DNA of 5,220 nt from DUOX01 sp050944015 (GTDB lineage: Bacteria > Bacillota > Clostridia > Oscillospirales > Oscillospiraceae), in NCBI GenBank assembly GCA_050944015.1, contig JBMNQG010000085.1:1-5220 (forward strand), read 5' to 3'. Below are positions 1 to 5,220 of the stretch, one piece after another. The position numbers were made by a program, and so were the translations under genes. The notes under the pieces were generated by a model. That model did no database searches. It was not told where the DNA came from and was given only the letters and a program-made list of their open reading frames with translations. The stretch's first letter is position 1. Every line of letters starts with the position of its first letter.

Positions 1-211
1 TAAATCCCATAAGCAAATCTGTTTAAGATTTATTTTTCAGGAGCGAGTGGGAGTAGTACGTAAACCATCTGCATTCCGCCAAAATCTTAGTGCAAAACGG
101 CTCTGATGGACTCGTTGCAGAAATCAGCAGAGCCGCTTATTGCCTGCTCCATGCCAAGGTGCAAAGAGTTTTCCAGTCCGGCAAAAATCTCGCCAAAACA
201 GTTCTGAACGC
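1..211. other. Upstream region with no recognised gene
   Basis: This stretch precedes the terminator and holds no gene I can identify. A frame open from 57 to the stop at 278 could be read from a GTG at 90, but it has no ribosome binding site, runs straight through the terminator hairpin and gives a peptide I do not recognise. A short AT-rich inverted repeat lies at 15-20 and 26-31, followed by a few T residues; it is too weak to call a terminator. The region may be the 3' untranslated tail of an upstream gene or part of a structured leader. Confidence 0.5.
98..135 (+). other. Stem-loop in the upstream region
   Basis: CGGCTCTG at 98-105 pairs perfectly with CAGAGCCG at 128-135, an 8-bp stem with a 22-nt loop. 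An alternative pairing extends the stem to 10 bp (98-107 with 123-135) with a 3-nt bulge at 127-129. No T-run follows, so it is not an intrinsic terminator by itself. It lies about 80 nt upstream of the terminator and could belong to a structured untranslated RNA, but I match it to no known riboswitch family. Confidence 0.4.
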
Positions 212-261
212 AAAAAAATCGCAAGAGAACCTTAATGGGTCTTGCGATTTTCGTTTTTATT
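212..261 (+). terminator. Strong intrinsic terminator, potentially bidirectional
   Basis: The arms 215-226 (AAAATCGCAAGA) and 240-251 (TCTTGCGATTTT) form a perfect 12-bp stem with a 13-nt loop. On the + strand a T-rich tract follows (TTTTT at 254-258). On the - strand the A-run at 212-218 becomes an uninterrupted T-run directly after the stem, so the element could stop transcription in both directions. It most likely ends an upstream transcription unit and insulates the purF operon, whose candidate promoters lie just downstream. It could also be the terminator of an attenuator in a leader that begins before the window, but I see no clear antiterminator partner. Confidence 0.85.
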
Positions 262-280
262 ATCAAACATGCCAATGAAA

Positions 281-311
281 TTGACTGCAGCAGGCTAAAA
301 AGCGGTAAAAT
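281..311 (+). promoter_or_regulatory. Candidate distal promoter of the purF operon
   Basis: TTGACT (281-286) matches the -35 consensus at five of six positions, and TAAAAT (306-311) matches the -10 consensus at five of six. The spacer is 19 nt, longer than the optimal 17, so this is the weaker of two overlapping candidates. Initiation would fall near 318, just after the terminator region. Confidence 0.35.
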
Positions 312-339
312 TGACACAGGGGTGCATTATTGCTAAATC
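311..339 (+). promoter_or_regulatory. Candidate main promoter of the purF operon
   Basis: A perfect -35 box, TTGACA (311-316), is followed after exactly 17 nt by TAAATC (334-339). That -10 box matches only three of six positions but is preceded by TG at 331-332, giving an extended -10 (TGnTAAATC). Transcription would start near 346, leaving a leader of about 150 nt before the purF ATG at 495. If this promoter is used, the in-frame TTG at 330 is not in the transcript, which supports the later purF start. No PurR box or purine riboswitch motif was recognised nearby. Confidence 0.5.
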
Positions 340-478
340 CAGCGTTTCATGTTAGAATTAATTGTCATTTGTGCTGTGAAATCTATAATCCGATTTTATT
401 AAACGATGAAATTAGAGTCTGCAGCAGTTGCAAATCAAGTAGACAAAACTTTCTGCAGGGCAGATTTAAAATATTATT

Positions 479-489
479 AGGAAAGAGAG
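479..489 (+). promoter_or_regulatory. purF ribosome binding site
   Basis: AGGAAAGAGAG lies 5 nt upstream of the ATG at 495. The purine-rich GAGAG core (485-489) is at usable spacing. The match to AGGAGG is weaker than for the three downstream genes, but together with the position of the nucleophile cysteine it decides the purF start. Confidence 0.6.
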
Positions 490-494
490 ATAAA

Positions 495-1859
495 ATGGGT
501 ATTCACGAGGAATGCGGCATATTTGGCATTTATGACAAGTCTGGAAACTGTGCAGAAACCACCTATTACGGCCTTTACGCGCTCCAGCACAGGGGACAGG
601 AAAGCTGCGGAATCGCCACAATAAACGACCGTGAGCTGAGCTTTCACCGCAGCCTTGGCCTTGTGGGGGATGCCTTCGACTATGAAAGATTGCAAAAGCT
701 GAACGGCACCATGGCGGTGGGCCATGTGCGCTATGCGCTGGAAGGGGACAACAGGCCCGAAAACGCCCAGCCCCTTACTCTCAGATACATAAAGGGCACC
801 TTGGCCCTTGCCCATAACGGCAATCTGGTCAACTCCCAGCAGCTTCGCATTAAATACGAGTATTCGGGGGCCATTTTCCACACCTCCACCGACGCCGAAA
901 TTATTGCCTACGTAATTGCCCAGGAGCGGCTCAGGTGCGGCTCGGTTGAAGAGGCGGTAAACCGGGCAATGAAGCACCTAAAAGGCGCCTATTCCCTCAT
1001 CGTAATGAGTCCCCAGAAGCTTATTGCCGCTAGGGACCCCAATGGTTTCCGCCCCCTGTGCATGGGCAGAAAGGGGGATGCGGTGGTGTTTGCCTCTGAA
1101 AGCTGCGCTCTAGATGCCGTAGGCGCCGAATTTGAGCGGGAGCTTGAACCGGGCGAAATTGTAGTGGCATACCAGGGAGAAGTAAAAAGCATAAGGGACA
1201 ACTGCTGCGGGAAATCAAACTTCTGCATTTTTGAATATATTTACTTTGCGCGCCCTGACAGCATTATCAACCAGCAAAGCGTCCACGAAGCCCGGGTTAT
1301 GGCAGGGCGTTACCTGGCCAAAAGAAAACCGGTTGACGCCGACGTGGTTATAGGCGTGCCGGATTCCGGCCTCTCCGCGGCGGAGGGCTATGCTCTGGAA
1401 TCCGGTATTCCCAACTGCAGCGGGTTCATCAAAAACCGCTACATCGGCCGCACTTTTATTTCCCCCAGCCAGGAAGACAGGGAAAGAAGGGTACGCATAA
1501 AGCTCAATCCCCTGAAGAGCACGGTGGGCGGCAAAAGGGTAATCATGATTGACGACTCCATCGTCAGGGGCACTACAAGCAAGCAGATTATCAAGCTGCT
1601 GCGGAACGCGGGGGCAAGGGAGGTTCACGTGAGGATTTCTTCGCCGGAGTTTGTTTCCCCCTGCTATTTCGGCACGGATATTCCCAGCACTGATTCACTG
1701 GTTTCCTGCAAATATAACGCTCAGGAACTGGCGGAGCTCCTTGGCGCGGATAGTCTTGCCTTCCTAGACCTGGAGGACCTGCATAAGATCGCCCCAAACG
1801 CCCGGTGCGGCTTCTGCGACGGCTGCTTCACCGGAAAATACCCCATAGAAATTGAGTAG
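495..1859 (+). CDS. purF: Amidophosphoribosyltransferase PurF
   Basis: PurF catalyses the committed step of purine synthesis: PRPP plus glutamine gives 5-phosphoribosylamine, glutamate and pyrophosphate, in the cytoplasm. The product is 454 aa, close to the family length. The N-terminal class II glutaminase domain (about 1-235) begins MGIHEECGIFGIYD: a six-residue propeptide precedes nucleophile Cys7, as in Bacillus-type enzymes. Gln-site elements include QHRGQES (31-37), HVRY (77-80), HNGN (107-110) and Asp133. The phosphoribosyltransferase domain shows FEYIYFARPDS (246-256), GVPDSG (287-292), KNRYIGRTF (313-321) and the PRPP loop VIMIDDSIVRGTTS (349-362). Cys244, Cys390 and CGFCDGC (438-444) fit the [4Fe-4S] ligands of the Bacillus subtilis enzyme, so an oxygen-sensitive cluster is inferred. 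I chose ATG 495 because it puts the cysteine near the N-terminus; the frame stays open upstream to a TTG at 330. Residue 82 is Leu where Thr is usual. First gene of the putative operon, 45 nt before dapF. Confidence 0.97.
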   Translation: MGIHEECGIFGIYDKSGNCAETTYYGLYALQHRGQESCGIATINDRELSFHRSLGLVGDAFDYERLQKLNGTMAVGHVRYALEGDNRPENAQPLTLRYIKGTLALAHNGNLVNSQQLRIKYEYSGAIFHTSTDAEIIAYVIAQERLRCGSVEEAVNRAMKHLKGAYSLIVMSPQKLIAARDPNGFRPLCMGRKGDAVVFASESCALDAVGAEFERELEPGEIVVAYQGEVKSIRDNCCGKSNFCIFEYIYFARPDSIINQQSVHEARVMAGRYLAKRKPVDADVVIGVPDSGLSAAEGYALESGIPNCSGFIKNRYIGRTFISPSQEDRERRVRIKLNPLKSTVGGKRVIMIDDSIVRGTTSKQIIKLLRNAGAREVHVRISSPEFVSPCYFGTDIPSTDSLVSCKYNAQELAELLGADSLAFLDLEDLHKIAPNARCGFCDGCFTGKYPIEIE

Positions 1860-1863
1860 AATA

Positions 1864-1883
1864 TCGCCCGGTTAAACGGGCGA
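1864..1883 (+). other. GC-rich hairpin between purF and dapF
   Basis: TCGCCCG (1864-1870) and CGGGCGA (1877-1883) form a perfect 7-bp stem with the loop GTTAAA. It begins 4 nt after the purF stop and ends 10 nt before the dapF Shine-Dalgarno sequence. No T-run follows, so it is not a canonical intrinsic terminator. It could stabilise the purF 3' end after RNA processing or influence dapF translation; either role is inference. Confidence 0.6.
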
Positions 1884-1893
1884 AATAGAGTTT

Positions 1894-1899
1894 GAGGTG
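1894..1899 (+). promoter_or_regulatory. dapF ribosome binding site
   Basis: GAGGTG lies 5 nt upstream of the ATG at 1905 and fixes this start. It sits just downstream of the intergenic hairpin. Confidence 0.8.
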
Positions 1900-1904
1900 C
1901 CATT

Positions 1905-2738
1905 ATGAAATTCACAAAGATGCATGGGGCAGGCAACGACTACATTTACGTCAACTGCTTTGAAGAGCAAATCGACGACCCCGCCGGGGTGGCAAGGAAA
2001 GTATCCGACCGCCATTTCGGCATTGGCGGCGACGGGCTTATCTGCATCCTGCCTTCCTCCGTTGCCGACTTTAAAATGGAGATTTACAATGCCGACGGCT
2101 CCCAAGCCCAGATGTGCGGCAACGGCATACGCTGCGTCGGGAAATATGTGCATGACCGGGGCCTCACGGATAAGACCGTTATTACCGTGGAAACCGGAGC
2201 GGGGATTAAAACCCTTTGGCTCAACCTTGAAAACGACGTCGTCAAAACCGTTCGGGTATGTATGGGAAGTCCGGAATTTCGGCCGCAGATGATACCCGTT
2301 GACGCCGAGGGCGAGTTTTTTATACAGCGCCCGGTTTTCGTGGACGGCACGAAATATTTAGTTACCGCCCTGTCGATCGGGAACCCTCATGCGGTGGTTT
2401 TCGTCGAAGATGTGGATTCCCTGGACCTTGCCAGTCTCGGCCCTAAATTTGAAAACCACAGTCTTTTCCCCCAGCGGATAAACACCGAGTTCGTCCAGAT
2501 TATCGACCGGGAAACCCTTAAAATGCGGGTATGGGAGCGGGGCAGCGGCGAAACCCTGGCCTGCGGCACCGGCGCCACGGCTGCGCTGGCAGCCGCCGTT
2601 GTCTGCGGTTTTGCCCAGCCTGCCGCAAAGCTTATTCTGGCAGGCGGTGAACTCTTTATAGAATGGGACAGGGAAGAAAACCTCCTGTATATGACCGGCC
2701 CCGCGGAATTTGTGTTTGACGGAGAAATCAATATTTAA
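1905..2738 (+). CDS. dapF: Diaminopimelate epimerase DapF
   Basis: DapF interconverts LL- and meso-diaminopimelate without a cofactor, using two cysteines as acid and base. The meso form enters peptidoglycan and is decarboxylated to lysine. The 277-aa product has the normal length and both pseudo-symmetric halves. The N-terminus MKFTKMHGAGNDY is the family signature. The first catalytic Cys71 lies in NADGSQAQMCGNGIRC (62-77) and the second, Cys220, in ERGSGETLACGTGA (211-224). GNPHAV (159-164) is the conserved substrate-contacting segment, and HFGIGGDG (37-44) is also typical. All residues expected for activity are present, with no frameshift. It lies 45 nt after purF and 23 nt before dapL, whose product supplies its substrate, so substrate and enzyme are made from the same transcript. 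No separate promoter or terminator is visible on either side. Confidence 0.98.
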   Translation: MKFTKMHGAGNDYIYVNCFEEQIDDPAGVARKVSDRHFGIGGDGLICILPSSVADFKMEIYNADGSQAQMCGNGIRCVGKYVHDRGLTDKTVITVETGAGIKTLWLNLENDVVKTVRVCMGSPEFRPQMIPVDAEGEFFIQRPVFVDGTKYLVTALSIGNPHAVVFVEDVDSLDLASLGPKFENHSLFPQRINTEFVQIIDRETLKMRVWERGSGETLACGTGATAALAAAVVCGFAQPAAKLILAGGELFIEWDREENLLYMTGPAEFVFDGEINI

Positions 2739-2751
2739 CTGCATGTTGAGA

Positions 2752-2757
2752 AGGAGG
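2752..2757 (+). promoter_or_regulatory. dapL ribosome binding site
   Basis: A perfect AGGAGG lies 4 nt upstream of the ATG at 2762. The spacing is slightly short, but the match is the strongest in the window. It sits in the 23-nt gap after the dapF stop. Confidence 0.85.
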
Positions 2758-2761
2758 AACT

Positions 2762-3973
2762 ATGACTAAGGTAAACGCCAATTTTCTGAAACTACCGGGC
2801 AGCTATTTGTTTTCTGAGATTGCTAAAAGGGTAAACGCCTATACTGCCGCAAATCCCGGCCGCAGCCTCATCCGCCTTGGTATTGGGGATGTAACCCTGC
2901 CCCTGCCCCCTTCGGTGGTTGCCGCAATGCACGAGGCTGTGGAAGAAATGGGGAAAAAGGAAAGCTTCAAGGGTTACGGCCCTGATTTTGGATACGATTT
3001 TCTGCGCCAGGCCATTTTGGAGCATGATTATAAGGCTAGAGGCGTGGATTTGGAGCTAGACGAGATTTTCATCAGCGACGGCGCCAAGAGCGACACCGGC
3101 AACATTGGCGACATTTTTTCTACCGAAAACATTGTGGCTGTCTGCGACCCGGTATATCCCGTTTACGTTGACACCAACGCCATGGCCGGCAGGGTAGGGG
3201 ACTATGTAAATGACAAGTGGTCAAGGCTAATTTACATGCCTTGTGTTGAGGAAAACGGCTTTCTGCCCCAGATTCCGGAGCAGGTTCCGGACATGATATA
3301 CCTTTGTTTCCCCAACAACCCCATGGGGACGGTAGCCACCAGGGAGCAGCTCAAGGTTTGGGTGGACTATGCCCTCGAGCACGGCTCAATTATCCTGTTC
3401 GACTCCGCTTATGAGGCTTACATCAGCGAGCCCGACATTCCTCACTCCATTTTCGAAATTGAAGGGGCGAAGGAATGCGCCATTGAGTTTCGCAGTTTTT
3501 CAAAAACGGCGGGATTTACCGGCACACGTTGCGCATATACTGTTGTGCCTAAGGCCCTTATAAGGGAGGGTGCCTCCCTCAACGCCCTGTGGGCCAGAAG
3601 GCAGTCCACTAAGTTTAACGGGGTGTCGTATATCGTCCAGCGCGGCGCCGCTGCCGTATATACTCTCGAAGGCCAGTGTGAGATAAGGGAAAACATTAAA
3701 TACTACATGAAAAACGCCCAGGTCATCCGCGAGGGCCTGTCCGCCGCGGGACTGAAGGTATACGGCGGAGTCAATGCGCCTTATATATGGTGCAAGACTC
3801 CCGACGGCATGGGTTCATGGGAATTTTTCGACAGGCTGCTTAACGAGGCAAATGTGGTGACCACCCCAGGCGCCGGTTTCGGCCCCAGCGGCGAAGGATA
3901 TATACGCCTTACCGCATTCGGCGATGCCGAGGCGACCAAACAGGCTGTGGAGCGAATTGCTGCCATCCTGTAG
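2762..3973 (+). CDS. dapL: LL-diaminopimelate aminotransferase DapL
   Basis: DapL is a PLP-dependent fold-type I aminotransferase that converts tetrahydrodipicolinate and glutamate directly to LL-diaminopimelate and 2-oxoglutarate. It bypasses the acylated dapD/dapC/dapE route. The 403-aa product has family length. It opens with NFLKLPGSYLFSEIAKRV (7-24), typical of DapL. Also visible are GYGPDFGYDFLR (71-82), the phosphate-contacting DGAKSD (106-111), FPNNPMGT (183-190, PLP-contacting Asn), FDSAYEAY (213-220, Asp214 to the pyridine nitrogen), SFSKTAGFTGTR (245-256, Lys248 forming the Schiff base) and YIRLTAFG (380-387, carboxylate-binding Arg382). The SFSKTAGFTGTRCAYTVVP stretch separates it from ordinary aspartate aminotransferases, although other subfamily-I aminotransferases are related. 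The residue after Pro187 is Met, where Thr is more usual in NPTG. Its neighbour dapF uses its product, which supports the assignment. Confidence 0.96.
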   Translation: MTKVNANFLKLPGSYLFSEIAKRVNAYTAANPGRSLIRLGIGDVTLPLPPSVVAAMHEAVEEMGKKESFKGYGPDFGYDFLRQAILEHDYKARGVDLELDEIFISDGAKSDTGNIGDIFSTENIVAVCDPVYPVYVDTNAMAGRVGDYVNDKWSRLIYMPCVEENGFLPQIPEQVPDMIYLCFPNNPMGTVATREQLKVWVDYALEHGSIILFDSAYEAYISEPDIPHSIFEIEGAKECAIEFRSFSKTAGFTGTRCAYTVVPKALIREGASLNALWARRQSTKFNGVSYIVQRGAAAVYTLEGQCEIRENIKYYMKNAQVIREGLSAAGLKVYGGVNAPYIWCKTPDGMGSWEFFDRLLNEANVVTTPGAGFGPSGEGYIRLTAFGDAEATKQAVERIAAIL

Positions 3974-3992
3974 CAATCTATTCTTATTCTTT

Positions 3993-3997
3993 GGAGG
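3993..3997 (+). promoter_or_regulatory. glmS ribosome binding site
   Basis: GGAGG (within TTGGAGGAA) lies 9 nt upstream of the ATG at 4007. The next codon encodes cysteine, as required for the GlmS nucleophile, so the start is secure. The whole gap after dapL is 33 nt and has no room for a glmS ribozyme. Confidence 0.85.
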
Positions 3998-4006
3998 AAA
4001 AAATTA

Positions 4007-5220
4007 ATGTGCGGAATAATTGGATACACCGGCGGGAAACAGGCCGCTCCAATTCTGCTGGAGGGTCTGGAGAAGCTGGAATATAGAGGTTACGATTCCG
4101 CAGGTATTGCCGTCAATACTGGTGACGATATCAGCGTTGTTAAAGCCATGGGCCGCTTGGCCGTTCTGAAGGAAAAGACAAACGACGGAAAAGACATATG
4201 CGGCACTGTTGGACTGGGCCATACCCGCTGGGCTACACACGGAAAGCCCTCGGATGAGAACTCACATCCCCACGTAAGCGAAAACGGAAGGGTGGCAATA
4301 GTCCACAACGGAATAATTGAAAACTACATGGCCCTTAAGGAGATGCTTATCCATCGAGGGCGCACCTTCGTCTCGGAGACCGATACCGAAGTAGCCGCCC
4401 AGCTTATCGATTACTACTACAAGGGTGATATCCTCGAAGCGGTAGCCAGAGCGGTCAGGGAGCTGAAAGGCAGCTATGCCCTGGGAATCATGTGCGCTGA
4501 TGACCCTGATACTCTTATAGCCGTAAAAAGCCGCGCTCCCCTGATAGTTGCCTACGGCGAGGAAGGCAACTACTTTGCTTCCGACGTAATGGCTTTCCTC
4601 AGCCATACGAACAAGGTCAGCTACATGGACGACGGTGAAATAGCTGTCGTCAAAAAGGATTCCGTCTCTTTCTACACTTCTTTCCTCGACAAGGTGGAAA
4701 AGAGGGTGGAGACGGTTGACTGGGACATTTCTGCGGCTGACAAAGGCGGATATGAGCATTACATGTTCAAGGAAATCGTAGAGCAGCCGGAGGCCGTCCG
4801 CAGGACAATTCTCCCACATATTGTGGACGGCAAGGTCGACCTGGACAGCGTCCTGTCCCGCGAATTCGTCCGAACCATGAACAGAATCTATATCGTAGCC
4901 TGCGGCTCCTCTTACCACGTGGGCGTTATCGCCAAATACAACATTGAAAAACTGGCCAGAATACCTGTTGAAGTTGTCCTTGCCTCCGAATTCCGTTACT
5001 ATGACCCCATAGTGGACGAGAATACGCTGGTCATACTTATTAGCCAATCGGGAGAAACCGCCGACACCCTGGAAGCCCTGAGAGAAGCCAAGCGGCTGGG
5101 CGCCCGAACCCTTTCCATAGTAAACGTGGAAGGCAGTTCCATAGCCAAGGCCTCCCACAGCGTCATCTATACGAAAGCCGGCCCGGAAATTGCCGTGGCA
5201 ACCACAAAAGCATACAGCAC
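4007..5220 (+). CDS. glmS: Glutamine-fructose-6-phosphate aminotransferase GlmS, 3'-truncated by the window end
   Basis: GlmS converts fructose-6-phosphate and glutamine to glucosamine-6-phosphate and glutamate, the first step towards UDP-GlcNAc for peptidoglycan. My translation gives 404 complete codons without a stop before the window ends; the family is about 600 aa, so roughly the last third is missing. The protein begins MCGIIGYTG, so Cys2 becomes the N-terminal nucleophile after Met removal. The glutaminase domain (about 1-240) shows EYRGYDSAGIA (25-35), RWATHG (74-79), HNGIIENY (100-107) and SETDTE (123-128). HYMFKEI-EQP (251-261) marks the linker to the isomerase part. The first SIS domain has ACGSSYHVG (298-306), the sugar-phosphate loop SQSGETADT (346-354) and GPEIAVATTKAY (392-403). 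It follows dapL by 33 nt and probably shares its transcript. A long open frame on the opposite strand (4262-5158) is only a shadow of this gene. Confidence 0.97.
   Translation, partial: MCGIIGYTGGKQAAPILLEGLEKLEYRGYDSAGIAVNTGDDISVVKAMGRLAVLKEKTNDGKDICGTVGLGHTRWATHGKPSDENSHPHVSENGRVAIVHNGIIENYMALKEMLIHRGRTFVSETDTEVAAQLIDYYYKGDILEAVARAVRELKGSYALGIMCADDPDTLIAVKSRAPLIVAYGEEGNYFASDVMAFLSHTNKVSYMDDGEIAVVKKDSVSFYTSFLDKVEKRVETVDWDISAADKGGYEHYMFKEIVEQPEAVRRTILPHIVDGKVDLDSVLSREFVRTMNRIYIVACGSSYHVGVIAKYNIEKLARIPVEVVLASEFRYYDPIVDENTLVILISQSGETADTLEALREAKRLGARTLSIVNVEGSSIAKASHSVIYTKAGPEIAVATTKAYS

Noticed and set aside
201..209. GTTCTGAAC as a possible PurR-type operator
   Set aside because: It is a short imperfect palindrome upstream of the terminator and away from the candidate promoters; it lacks the paired PurBox arrangement known from Bacillus.
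90..278. A possible 62-aa + strand ORF starting at GTG 90
   Set aside because: It has no Shine-Dalgarno sequence, reads through the terminator hairpin at 215-251, and the peptide shows no recognisable motif.
349..402. A 17-codon ORF (MLELIVICAVKSIIRFY) in the purF leader as a leader peptide
   Set aside because: No ribosome binding site precedes it, it has no run of a regulatory codon, and there is no terminator or antiterminator between it and purF.
285..427. Direct repeat CTGCAGCAG at 285-293 and 419-427
   Set aside because: Only two 9-nt copies built around a common palindrome, with no conserved spacing or flanks; chance is sufficient.
340..494. Purine or PRPP riboswitch in the purF leader
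   Set aside because: None of the conserved core motifs of the purine or ykkC-type riboswitches could be recognised, and no terminator hairpin lies between the candidate promoters and purF.
477..977. A 166-codon - strand open frame opposite the start of purF
   Set aside because: It lies opposite the conserved PurF glutaminase domain, and its translation resembles no protein I know.
3553..3595. Hairpin AGGGAGG-GTG-CCTCCCT (3563-3579), flanked by GGCCC and GGGCC, inside dapL
   Set aside because: It lies within a well-conserved coding stretch and no T-run follows; in G+C-rich coding DNA such pairing is expected now and then.
4262..5158. A 298-codon open frame on the - strand opposite glmS
   Set aside because: The + strand in this interval encodes an unbroken GlmS with all its motifs. 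The - strand translation shows no recognisable domain, so it is a shadow frame from codon bias.

Overview
The window reads as a piece of a low- to mid-GC Gram-positive chromosome, most likely an anaerobic member of Clostridia. Four things support this: strong AGGAGG-type ribosome binding sites, a PurF of the short-propeptide Fe-S type known from Bacillus and Clostridia, use of the LL-diaminopimelate aminotransferase (DapL) route to diaminopimelate, and compact same-strand gene packing. The exact genus cannot be read from the sequence. The genes are visibly richer in G+C than the stretch upstream of them.

Layout. Positions 1-494 carry no recognised gene. They hold a hairpin (98-135), a strong 12-bp-stem intrinsic terminator with T-runs usable in both directions (212-261), two candidate sigma-A-type promoters (about 281-311 and 311-339) and an AT-rich leader up to the purF start. 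Then come four genes on the + strand with gaps of 45, 23 and 33 nt: purF (495-1859), dapF (1905-2738), dapL (2762-3973) and a 3'-truncated glmS (4007 to the window end). There is no terminator between them, so they are probably one operon. A GC-rich hairpin without a T-run sits between purF and dapF and could modulate the balance between them.

Function. PurF commits PRPP and glutamine to purine synthesis. DapL makes LL-diaminopimelate from tetrahydrodipicolinate in one step, and DapF epimerises it to meso-diaminopimelate for peptidoglycan and lysine. GlmS makes glucosamine-6-phosphate, the entry to UDP-GlcNAc and so to the peptidoglycan glycan strand. Three of the four genes therefore feed cell-wall precursors. 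The first and last encode unrelated synthases that share the same N-terminal-nucleophile glutaminase fold, so the operon draws heavily on glutamine and glutamate nitrogen.

I see no mobile element, CRISPR array, toxin-antitoxin or defence system, and no clear undescribed system. The points most worth checking are an in-frame 55-codon extension upstream of purF that contains two CxxC pairs, a substitution in the PurF glutamine-binding loop, and the absence of a glmS ribozyme.
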